This document shows positions 6,232 to 10,971 of a stretch of DNA of 10,971 bases, in pieces. A program made the translations under genes and the position numbers. The notes under the pieces are model-generated. The model ran no database searches. It was not told the DNA's origin and worked only from the letters and a program-made list of their open reading frames with translations. The first letter of the stretch is position 1. Each line of letters begins with the position of its first letter. The stretch comes from Actinomycetes bacterium (GTDB lineage Bacteria > Actinomycetota > Actinomycetes > Actinomycetales > Microbacteriaceae), in the NCBI GenBank assembly GCA_023457615.1, contig JAEWKY010000282.1:1-10971 (forward strand). The letters run 5' to 3'.

Positions 6232-7220
6232 CGCGAGCGTGAGGTCCAGGCGAGCAGCTCGTCGAGCGGCCAGGTCGTCACGACGCGCTCGGGCGGCACG
6301 CCCATCCGCTCCGCCCGCTCCGCACCGTAGTCGAGCAGCGAGAGCTGCCCGGGGGCGTGGGCGTCGGAGTCGATCGAGAACAGGCAGCCGACCTCCAGCG
6401 CCACCTGGATGAGCTCGTCGGGCGGGTCCTGCCGCTCGGGGCGCGAGTTGATCTCGACGGCGACCCCCTCCGCCGCGCACGCCGCGAACACCGCCTCGGC
6501 ATCGAACGTCGACCCGGGCCGCGTGCCGCGCGAGCCCTCGACGAGACGTCCCGTCACGTGGCCGAGCACGTCGGTGTGCGGATTCCGGATGCCCGCGAGC
6601 ATCCGTCTCGTCATCTCCCGCGGGTCGGACTTCAGCTTCGAGTGCACGCTCGCGACGACGACCTCCAGCCTTCCGAGCAGCTCGGGGGCCTGGTCGAGCG
6701 TCCCGTCTTCGTTGATGTCGCACTCGATGCCGGTGAGCAGCCGGAACCCGTCGTCGCGGAACCCCGCCACCACGCCCAGCTGCTCCTCGAGCCGCTCGGC
6801 GGACAGGCCGCGCGCCACCGTGAGCCGCGGCGAGTGGTCGGTGAGCGCGAGGTACTCGTGCCCGAGGGTGAGCGCCCCCGCGACCATCGCGTCGATCGAC
6901 GTCGTGCCGTCGCTCCACTCCGAGTGCGCGTGCAGGTCGCCGCGCAGCATCCCCCGCAGCGCCGAGGGCTTCGGCCCGTTCCGCTCGCGCAGCTCGACGA
7001 GGCGCTCGGGCACCTCACCCGCGAGCGCCTGCCGGATCACCGCGAACGACGAGTCGCCGACCCCCGGCACCGCCTTCAGCCGCGTGGGGTCGTTCAGGAT
7101 GCGCGGATCGAGCTCCGTGATCGCGGCGGCCGCGGTGCGGAACGCCTTCGACTTGTAGCGCGACGACCGCTCCCGCTCGAGCAGGTAGGCGATCTCGGTG
7201 AGCGCGTCGACGGGATCCAC
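6228..7220 (-). CDS. PHP-domain phosphoesterase with N-terminal helix-hairpin-helix, PolX-like
   Basis: Encodes 330 aa from a GTG at 7220. Residues about 1-70 resemble the 8-kDa/HhH part of family X DNA polymerases: ALTEIAYLLERE, YKSKAFRTAA, then the hairpin LKAVPGVGDSSFAVIRQAL (48-66). From residue about 92 a complete PHP metal-dependent phosphoesterase domain follows: GDLHAHS (His97, His99), TDHS (Asp128, His129), GIECDIN (Glu166), then VVASVH, DVLGHVTGR, VEINSRPERQDPP and SIDSDAHAPGQL (Asp286, His288). These supply the usual trinuclear metal ligands. The polymerase palm and fingers between HhH and PHP in bacterial PolX are missing, with only about 25 residues joining the two parts. Such short proteins are known in Actinobacteria; hydrolysis of a DNA or nucleotide phosphate is inferred. 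It lies tail to tail with tetR and is divergent from tRNA-Leu. Confidence 0.88.
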   Translation of the reverse strand: MDPVDALTEIAYLLERERSSRYKSKAFRTAAAAITELDPRILNDPTRLKAVPGVGDSSFAVIRQALAGEVPERLVELRERNGPKPSALRGMLRGDLHAHSEWSDGTTSIDAMVAGALTLGHEYLALTDHSPRLTVARGLSAERLEEQLGVVAGFRDDGFRLLTGIECDINEDGTLDQAPELLGRLEVVVASVHSKLKSDPREMTRRMLAGIRNPHTDVLGHVTGRLVEGSRGTRPGSTFDAEAVFAACAAEGVAVEINSRPERQDPPDELIQVALEVGCLFSIDSDAHAPGQLSLLDYGAERAERMGVPPERVVTTWPLDELLAWTSRSR

Positions 7221-7227
7221 GTTCCCC

Positions 7228-7233
7228 AGTCTG
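7228..7233 (-). promoter_or_regulatory. Possible -10 for a leaderless PHP transcript
   Basis: CAGACT on the minus strand lies 7 nt before the GTG at 7220. The GGGGAA between them is too close to the start codon to act as a normal Shine-Dalgarno site, so a leaderless transcript is plausible. The first base deviates from TAnnnT. Confidence 0.35.
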
Positions 7234-7268
7234 CGCCCCCGGTCGGCACCTGCGGCACCGCGCGTTCG

Positions 7269-7274
7269 TAGACT
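7269..7274 (+). promoter_or_regulatory. Probable -10 of the tRNA-Leu promoter
   Basis: TAGACT fits TAnnnT and ends 8 nt before the first base of the tRNA, so transcription would start at or very near the mature 5' end. No good -35 was recognised at the expected spacing. Confidence 0.45.
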
Positions 7275-7282
7275 GATCGCGC

Positions 7283-7364
7283 GCGGGAGTGGTGAAACCG
7301 GTAGACACGCAGGATTTAGGTTCCTGTGCCGAGAGGCGTGTGGGTTCGAGTCCCACCTTCCGCA
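7283..7364 (+). tRNA. tRNA-Leu (anticodon UAG)
   Basis: A class II tRNA folds completely. The acceptor stem is GCGGGAG (7283-7289) with CTTCCGC (7357-7363), including one G-T pair. The D arm has GTG/CAC. The anticodon stem is CAGGA/TCCTG (7310-7314, 7322-7326) around TTTAGGT, giving anticodon TAG at 7317-7319. A long variable arm starts with TGCCGAGAGGCGT, and the T arm is GTGGGTTCGAGTCCCAC. The discriminator is A (7364), as required for leucine. The following bases are CCG, so the 3' CCA is not encoded and must be added after transcription. It reads CUA and, with wobble, other CUN leucine codons. No integrase or duplicated 3' end is nearby, so there is no sign of use as an attachment site. 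Confidence 0.96.
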
Positions 7365-7403
7365 CCGGAGACCGGGTCCCCAGCGTCGCGACCGCCGGGC
7401 TCG

Positions 7404-7409
7404 TAGGCT
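7404..7409 (+). promoter_or_regulatory. -10 element of a leaderless methyltransferase gene
   Basis: TAGGCT matches TAnnnT exactly and is followed by 7 nt and the GTG at 7417, the spacing expected when transcription starts on the first base of the start codon. The only AGG nearby (7414-7416) touches the GTG and cannot serve as a ribosome binding site. Confidence 0.6.
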
Positions 7410-7416
7410 CGGCAGG

Positions 7417-8052
7417 GTGACCTCCGCCGAGCACCGCCCCACCCCCGCCGAGGCGTGGGAGTTCCGGTACGCCGAGACGCCGCAGCGCTGGTCGGGTCGT
7501 GCCAACGTCACGCTCGTCGACCTCGTGTCGGGCCTCGCGCCGGGCCGCGCGGTCGACCTCGGGTGCGGGGAGGGCGGCGACGCGATCTGGCTCGCGCGCC
7601 AGGGCTGGACGGTGACCGGGGTCGACATCTCGCCCACCGCCGTCGCGCGGGCGCGAGCCGCGGCGACCGAGGCCGGGCTTGCCGCCGAGCGGGCCCGATT
7701 CGTCGCGCACGACCTGTCGACCTGGGAGCCGGAGGGCGACGTCGACCTCGTGACGGCATCCTTCTTCCACTCCCGCGAGGAGCTGCCGCGCACCCAGGTG
7801 CTGCGCCGGGCCGCGGCCCGCGTCGTGCGGGGCGGGCATCTCGCGATCGTGTCGCACGCCGCGCCTCCGCCCGGCACGGAGCACGCCCATCACGACGAGC
7901 TGCTGCTCGATGCCGCCGGCGAGGTCGAGACGCTCGCGCTCGGCGACGGCTGGCGGGTCGTGGTCGCGGAGCACCGCGAGCGCACGGTGACGTCAGCGGA
8001 GGGGGCGGTCGGCATCCACGAGGATGTCGCGGTGCTGCTGCAGCGCCTCTGA
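7417..8052 (+). CDS. Class I SAM-dependent methyltransferase, UbiE/Methyltransf_25-like
   Basis: Encodes 211 aa. Motif I, VDLGCGEGGDAIWLARQGW, starts at Val46 (Gly49-Cys50-Gly51), and the acidic loop is TGVDIS with Asp70, which would bind the SAM ribose. HDLSTWEPEGDVDLVTASFF gives the later motifs, followed by a strand-like GGHLAIVSHAAPPPG and a C-terminal VGIHEDVAVLLQRL. The N-terminal AEAWEFRYAETPQRWSGR is typical of small actinobacterial methyltransferases of this group, some resembling tellurite/thiopurine resistance enzymes. The substrate is unknown. The GTG at 7417 is taken because open sequence further upstream runs through the tRNA. A leaderless promoter is visible. The last 20 codons overlap the convergent gene on the other strand with codon boundaries aligned. 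Confidence 0.9.
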   Translation: MTSAEHRPTPAEAWEFRYAETPQRWSGRANVTLVDLVSGLAPGRAVDLGCGEGGDAIWLARQGWTVTGVDISPTAVARARAAATEAGLAAERARFVAHDLSTWEPEGDVDLVTASFFHSREELPRTQVLRRAAARVVRGGHLAIVSHAAPPPGTEHAHHDELLLDAAGEVETLALGDGWRVVVAEHRERTVTSAEGAVGIHEDVAVLLQRL

Positions 8053-8754
8053 CCCGGCGCGCGCCCTCCGGGCCAGCCGGTAGCTCGGCTGCCGCACCGC
8101 GGCGGCCCAGGCGTACGTCGCGACTCCGGGCAGCGGATGCTCGACCGCGTCGAAGCGCAGCGGCGCGTCGCGCGGACCGTCGGCGCGGGCGAGCTCGACG
8201 TCGGCGAAGGGATGCCAGCGCGACGTCGGCGTCGCCCAGTACAGGGTCAGCCGCCAGGGCTCGCGGTCGAGCCGCGCGGCGAGGTCGTCGAGCCCGACGG
8301 GCAGGTCGGACGGGGAGACCGTGCGCGCGCACAGCAGCACCGGCCCCGCCGTCCCGCGGTAGGGGAAGAGGGTGCCCAGGCGTGCGCGGGAGGGCGAGCG
8401 CTGCGGCGCGAGCCAGAACCGCGACGGCACCCCGAACCCCGTGGAGGCGAGCTCGAGATCGGCGGGTCCGGCGGGACCGTCGACGCGCAGCGCGAGCCCG
8501 ACGACATCCGGCAGCGGCGGCGGCAGCCCGAGCGAGCGCGAGACACGGCCGACGACCTCGAGCGGGCGGGGCGGCGCCTCGTCGACCCAGGCGAGCCCCG
8601 ACGCGCTGCGGGCCGGAGGACGCACGCGCCAGGTGACCCGGCCGCGCAGCACGACCCCGTGGGCGTGGATGGGCTTCGGCCGCCGCACGAGGAGGATCGC
8701 GCCGAACACCGCCCGGAACACGCGTCCGAGCACGGGGGACACGACGGGTCGCAT
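7993..8754 (-). CDS. Hypothetical 253-aa protein, faintly catalase-like
   Basis: I do not recognise a named family. The N-terminus (residues about 1-24, MRPVVSPVLGRVFRAVFGAI) has a short hydrophobic/amphipathic stretch but no convincing signal peptide. The best landmarks are RSLGLPPPLPDVVGLALRV (73-91), LELASTGFGVP (100-110) and TLFPYRG (128-134), then WRLTLYWATPTSRWHPFADV and a C-terminal YAWAAAVRQPSYRLARRA. The arrangement of a sugar-like beta barrel with a PDxxGxALR motif faintly recalls the catalase fold (PDxRGFALKF); similar actinobacterial proteins are sometimes loosely labelled phosphodiesterase. No haem ligand can be assigned, so function is open. Start ATG at 8754 follows TAGGGT by 6 nt. 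The stop (TGA at 7995-7993) lies inside the methyltransferase, a 60-bp tail-to-tail overlap. Confidence 0.72.
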   Translation of the reverse strand: MRPVVSPVLGRVFRAVFGAILLVRRPKPIHAHGVVLRGRVTWRVRPPARSASGLAWVDEAPPRPLEVVGRVSRSLGLPPPLPDVVGLALRVDGPAGPADLELASTGFGVPSRFWLAPQRSPSRARLGTLFPYRGTAGPVLLCARTVSPSDLPVGLDDLAARLDREPWRLTLYWATPTSRWHPFADVELARADGPRDAPLRFDAVEHPLPGVATYAWAAAVRQPSYRLARRARAGSEALQQHRDILVDADRPLR

Positions 8755-8760
8755 CGCGCC

Positions 8761-8766
8761 ACCCTA
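8761..8766 (-). promoter_or_regulatory. -10 element, leaderless start of the hypothetical gene
   Basis: TAGGGT on the minus strand fits TAnnnT and sits 6 nt before the ATG at 8754, suggesting a leaderless transcript. The AGGG within it could alternatively act as a Shine-Dalgarno site at about 7-8 nt, so the two readings cannot be separated by eye. Confidence 0.45.
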
Positions 8767-8830
8767 CGTTCGCGACCGCCGAGCCGGCCGGGGGTTGACG
8801 CGCGACGCGCGCGGACGAGCCCGCGAAAAC

Positions 8831-8845
8831 GAGTACCCGGTACTC
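8831..8845. promoter_or_regulatory. Perfect 7-bp-arm palindrome, possible operator upstream of the protease
   Basis: GAGTACC-C-GGTACTC is a palindrome with 7-bp arms around one central C, in the 168-bp gap between the divergent hypothetical gene (8754) and the protease (8923). It stands 77 bp before the protease start, where a repressor or activator site would be expected. A TTGACG that could be a -35 lies at 8795-8800, but no matching -10 is seen 16-19 bp on. No regulator gene is adjacent, so the binding protein is unknown. Confidence 0.4.
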
Positions 8846-8911
8846 ACGACGCGGCGGCGCGACGCGGCCACCGTGGAGGCGGACATCCGTCCAGCTGTGT
8901 CCCTTCACTCC

Positions 8912-8917
8912 AAGGAG
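8912..8917 (+). promoter_or_regulatory. Strong ribosome binding site for the protease gene
   Basis: AAGGAG lies 5 nt before the GTG at 8923. It is the best Shine-Dalgarno sequence in the window and settles the start directly before a lipoprotein signal peptide. Confidence 0.8.
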
Positions 8918-8922
8918 ACCCC

Positions 8923-10449
8923 GTGTCCCGTCACACCCACCCCTCCCGTCTGCCCCGCCGACTGCGGCTGCTCGCGAGCGGCGCCGCGATCGCCGTCGCC
9001 CTCCCCCTGCTCGCGTCGTGCGCCGAGTCCGGCCCGGCCGCCGTCTCCGCCGTCGAAGGCGTCAAGGGCGCCACGATGCGCTTCGACGGTCAGGGGACGT
9101 TCCTCGCCCCCCTCACCTCCACGCCGTCGGAGTTCGCCTGGGTCGGCACCGGCTGGTTCCTCTCCGCCGACGGGATCGCGGTCACGAACAACCACGTCGT
9201 CTCGGGCGCGGGCACCCTGCAGGTCGCGATCGGCGGCGACAACGACGACACCCATCCGGCCACGGTGCTGGGGACGTCCGAGTGCTACGACCTCGCGGTC
9301 GTCAAGGTCGACGTGCCCGATCCGGTGCCCTATCTGGCGTGGTTCGACGGCGACATCGTCGAGGGCGCCGAGGTGTACTCCGCGGGCTACCCCGCCGCGC
9401 TCGGCGACGACTACACGCTCACCAAGGGCATCGTGTCGCAGGCCGACACCGAGATCGATACCGCGTTCGCGGACGTCACGCACGCGATCGAGCACGACGC
9501 GCGCATCCGCGGCGGCAACTCCGGCGGCCCGCTCGTCGACGGCGACGGCCGCGTCTACGGCGTGAACTACGCCGGCGAGGAGGTCAACGACACGAACGCC
9601 GCGATCGGCCGCGACGACGCGGAGTCGGTGGTCGAGCGCCTCCGCGACGGCGAGGACGTGCTGTCGCTCGGGCTCAACATCCGGGCCCTCGCCACCGACG
9701 AGTCGGGGTACCCGCTCGGCATCTGGATCCAGTCGGTGCAGCCCGGCAGCTCGGCGGACGTCGCGGGCCTGCAGGCGGGCGACGTGCTGCTCTCGCTCAA
9801 CGGCGTCACGATGGGCATCGACGGCCAGGTCGTGAGCTACTGCGACGTGCTGCGCACGGCGGGGCTCGACGCCACGATGGACATCGAGGTCTACCGCTCG
9901 ACGACGGGCGAGTCGCTCGAGGGTCAGATCAACGGCCGCGAGCTCGAGGTCGTCGCGGGAGGGACGGAGGGTCCCGACCCGGTCGACCCGACCACCGGGT
10001 CGTACGTCGACGTGACGAGCGACGACGGCCGCTTCGTGGTGCGCGTGCCCGACTCCTGGTCGGACCTCGTGACGGCGCCGCTCGACGGCGGCGGGTACCA
10101 GTTCTCGGCGTCGACGAACGCCTCCTCCTTCGGCGGGGACTTCTCGACCTCGGGCGTCCTCATGATCGGCTACCCCGGTTCCGCGCCCGCCGCCGACGGT
10201 CTCGCGCTCTTCGACGAGCAGCTCGCCGCGTCGTGCGCCTCGGGCGAGCAGGGCTCCGAGTACGCCGACGGCGCGTTCACCGGCCTCTACAGCTACTGGA
10301 ACGACTGCGGCGGCGCCGACGCGATCGTCGTCTCGGCCAACAAGGACGACGGATCGGCGTTCGTCATGCTCTACATCGTCGTGAACGGCAACGAGAAGAG
10401 CGACGAGACGGTGGAGAACATCGTGTCGACGTTCAACGTCGCCCTGTGA
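8923..10449 (+). CDS. Lipoprotein trypsin-like serine protease with PDZ and extra C-terminal domain
   Basis: Encodes 508 aa from a GTG. The N-terminus is a lipoprotein signal peptide: basic n-region (HPSRLPRRLRLLA), hydrophobic core, and lipobox LLASC with Cys33 as the lipid-bearing residue, so the mature protein is tethered outside the membrane. The S1 protease domain (about 50-245) has the full triad: TNNHVV (His91), CYDLAVVKVD (Asp123) and RGGNSGGPLV (Ser200). A PDZ domain follows at about 247-345 (LGIWIQSVQPGSSADVAGLQAGDVLLSLNG). This is an HtrA/DegP-like order, implying extracytoplasmic protein quality control or targeted cleavage. An additional domain of about 145 residues (about 362-508) follows, starting GSYVDVTSDDGRFVVRVPDSW, with two cysteines (438, 462) that could form a disulfide. 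It resembles beta-rich modules of actinobacterial lipoproteins, but I cannot name it. It is monocistronic, followed by a strong hairpin. Confidence 0.9.
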   Translation: MSRHTHPSRLPRRLRLLASGAAIAVALPLLASCAESGPAAVSAVEGVKGATMRFDGQGTFLAPLTSTPSEFAWVGTGWFLSADGIAVTNNHVVSGAGTLQVAIGGDNDDTHPATVLGTSECYDLAVVKVDVPDPVPYLAWFDGDIVEGAEVYSAGYPAALGDDYTLTKGIVSQADTEIDTAFADVTHAIEHDARIRGGNSGGPLVDGDGRVYGVNYAGEEVNDTNAAIGRDDAESVVERLRDGEDVLSLGLNIRALATDESGYPLGIWIQSVQPGSSADVAGLQAGDVLLSLNGVTMGIDGQVVSYCDVLRTAGLDATMDIEVYRSTTGESLEGQINGRELEVVAGGTEGPDPVDPTTGSYVDVTSDDGRFVVRVPDSWSDLVTAPLDGGGYQFSASTNASSFGGDFSTSGVLMIGYPGSAPAADGLALFDEQLAASCASGEQGSEYADGAFTGLYSYWNDCGGADAIVVSANKDDGSAFVMLYIVVNGNEKSDETVENIVSTFNVAL

Positions 10450-10452
10450 ACC

Positions 10453-10495
10453 CCGGGGAGGGCCCGCGATTGGAGTGACCGCGAGCCCTCCCCGG
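10453..10495 (+). terminator. Strong hairpin terminator after the protease gene
   Basis: CCGGGGAGGGC (10453-10463) pairs perfectly with GCCCTCCCCGG (10485-10495). After one C-A mismatch the stem continues with CGCG (10465-10468) against CGCG (10480-10483), closing an 11-nt loop. It begins 3 nt after the protease stop. There is no U-tract, as is common for actinobacterial hairpin terminators. Confidence 0.75.
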
Positions 10496-10512
10496 CCTCT
10501 CGACCGTCACTC

Positions 10513-10554
10513 CCGGGCGGCTCCGTCGACGCTCCCGACGGCTCCTCCGCCCGG
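10513..10554. repeat. Second, two-stage hairpin in the intergenic region
   Basis: The outer stem CCGGGCGG (10513-10520) pairs with CCGCCCGG (10547-10554). Inside it CCGTCG (10523-10528) pairs with CGACGG (10536-10541) around a 7-nt loop, leaving a 2/5-nt internal loop. Both stems are perfect. It sits between the terminator at 10453 and the hairpin at 10558. It may be a secondary terminator or a structured RNA element; the latter is speculation. Confidence 0.45.
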
Positions 10555-10557
10555 CTC

Positions 10558-10591
10558 CGACCGGCCTCCCCCGTGGCGGGGAGGCCGGTCG
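10558..10591. terminator. Third hairpin, 14-bp perfect stem, next to the promoter of the last gene
   Basis: CGACCGGCCTCCCC (10558-10571) pairs perfectly with GGGGAGGCCGGTCG (10578-10591) around a 6-nt loop. It ends 6 nt before the GATAAT box at 10598, so its right arm lies where the -35 and spacer of the last gene's promoter would be. It could be a backup terminator insulating that gene, or an inverted-repeat operator. Confidence 0.6.
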
Positions 10592-10597
10592 CGCCGC

Positions 10598-10603
10598 GAT
10601 AAT
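10598..10603 (+). promoter_or_regulatory. -10 element of the leaderless ATPase gene
   Basis: GATAAT, 6 nt before the GTG at 10610, with no Shine-Dalgarno sequence between. This is one of very few AT-rich hexamers in the region and fits a leaderless start. Confidence 0.5.
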
Positions 10604-10609
10604 GCGCTC

Positions 10610-10971
10610 GTGACCGATCGGAGGGCAGTCGTCGAGCAGATCGCCGCCGCGGTCGCCGATCCCCAGGTGCGGCTCGTGCTGATCACGGGTGAGGCGGGCG
10701 TCGGCAAGTCGTTCCTGCTCGACACCGTGGCCGACCGGCTCGGCGGCGACCGGGCCTGGGGGGTGCGGGCGCTCGCGGAGGTGCCGCTCAGCAGCCTCGC
10801 GCACCTCGTCGCGCCCGCCGAGTCGCTCACGGCGCTCACCCGGGCGGTGCTGCTCGGCGTCTCCGACCTCCTCCACGTCGACGACCTCGACCGCTGCGAC
10901 CCGCTCTCGCTCGCGCTCCTCCAGCGGCTCACGCGCGAGCCGGGGCGCACGATCGTCGCGACGGTGCGCAC
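10610..10971 (+). CDS. P-loop ATPase N-terminus, probably a LuxR-type regulator (partial)
   Basis: The first 120 codons are present; the right end is cut by the window. From the GTG the protein reads VTDRRAVVEQIAAAVADP. The Walker A motif is GEAGVGKS at residues 27-34, preceded by a hydrophobic strand (VRLVLIT). A Walker B-like LLHVDDLDRCD is at 87-97, and TIVATVR at 114-120 fits the sensor-1 strand. This order is that of STAND/AAA_16 ATPases in large actinobacterial LuxR (LAL/MalT-like) regulators, whose ATPase domain sits at the N-terminus and whose DNA-binding domain lies at the far C-terminus, outside the window. The LuxR assignment is therefore an inference; a plain AAA ATPase is possible. 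The loop between Walker A and B is short. The start is supported by GATAAT 6 nt upstream. A longer open frame on the opposite strand is judged a shadow. Confidence 0.75.
   Translation, partial: MTDRRAVVEQIAAAVADPQVRLVLITGEAGVGKSFLLDTVADRLGGDRAWGVRALAEVPLSSLAHLVAPAESLTALTRAVLLGVSDLLHVDDLDRCDPLSLALLQRLTREPGRTIVATVR

Noticed and set aside
7198..7416. N-terminal extension of the methyltransferase in the same frame
   Set aside because: It would translate through tRNA-Leu, while a GTG with a well-placed -10 box begins just before the conserved part.
7283..7420. tRNA-Leu as an integration (att) site
   Set aside because: There is no integrase, no direct repeat of the tRNA 3' end in the window, and the neighbours are ordinary chromosomal genes.
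8795..8800. TTGACG as the -35 of the protease promoter
   Set aside because: No acceptable -10 lies 16-19 bp downstream, so I kept it only as a note beside the palindrome.
10433..10971. Minus-strand open frames at the right edge (147 and 154 aa)
   Set aside because: They run through the three hairpins and have no recognisable domain. The plus-strand frame from the GTG at 10610 has ordered Walker A and B motifs.
1..10971. CRISPR array, insertion sequence, prophage or riboswitch
   Set aside because: I looked for evenly spaced direct repeats, transposase or integrase motifs, terminal inverted repeats and known riboswitch cores, and saw none.

Overview
The window is about 11 kb of very GC-rich DNA (roughly 70% by eye) from an actinobacterium. 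Several features point to a Gram-positive, high-GC member, most likely Microbacteriaceae or a close relative; this is inference from gene content and style. They are GTG starts in six of nine genes, start codons 6-7 nt after TAnnnT-like -10 boxes (leaderless mRNAs), a DUF222/HNH protein of the 13E12 type, an MMPL exporter, and a lipoprotein-type trypsin/PDZ protease. No transposase, integrase, CRISPR array or phage module is visible, and the region reads as ordinary chromosomal backbone.

Layout, left to right. (1) 60-1409 (+): NADP-type glutamate dehydrogenase, complete. (2) 1509-2843 (+): DUF222/HNH endonuclease-like protein, with an SOS (LexA)-box-like palindrome 32 bp before its start codon. 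(3) 2869-5427 (-): MMPL/RND-type exporter, facing gene 2 tail to tail. (4) 5612-6175 (+): TetR repressor divergent from the exporter; their shared 184-bp gap holds a perfect 16-bp palindrome plus flanking half-sites. (5) 6228-7220 (-): helix-hairpin-helix plus PHP phosphoesterase, related to the two ends of a family X DNA polymerase but without the polymerase. (6) 7283-7364 (+): tRNA-Leu(UAG). (7) 7417-8052 (+): SAM-dependent methyltransferase. (8) 7993-8754 (-): uncharacterised 253-aa protein whose 3' end overlaps gene 7 antisense by 60 bp. (9) 8923-10449 (+): secreted lipoprotein trypsin-like/PDZ serine protease with an extra C-terminal domain. (10) 10450-10609: a 160-bp gap almost filled by three consecutive hairpins. 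(11) 10610 to the window end (+): N-terminus of a P-loop ATPase, probably a large LuxR-type regulator, cut by the window edge.

Most genes are monocistronic, and convergent or divergent pairs alternate. The one clear functional unit is the TetR repressor with its MMPL exporter target. No gap exceeds 300 bases. I did not find a convincing new multigene system. The parts most worth following up are regulatory: the LexA-like box before the HNH gene, the TetR operator lying between the exporter's -35 and -10, the triple-hairpin intergenic region, and the high share of leaderless genes.
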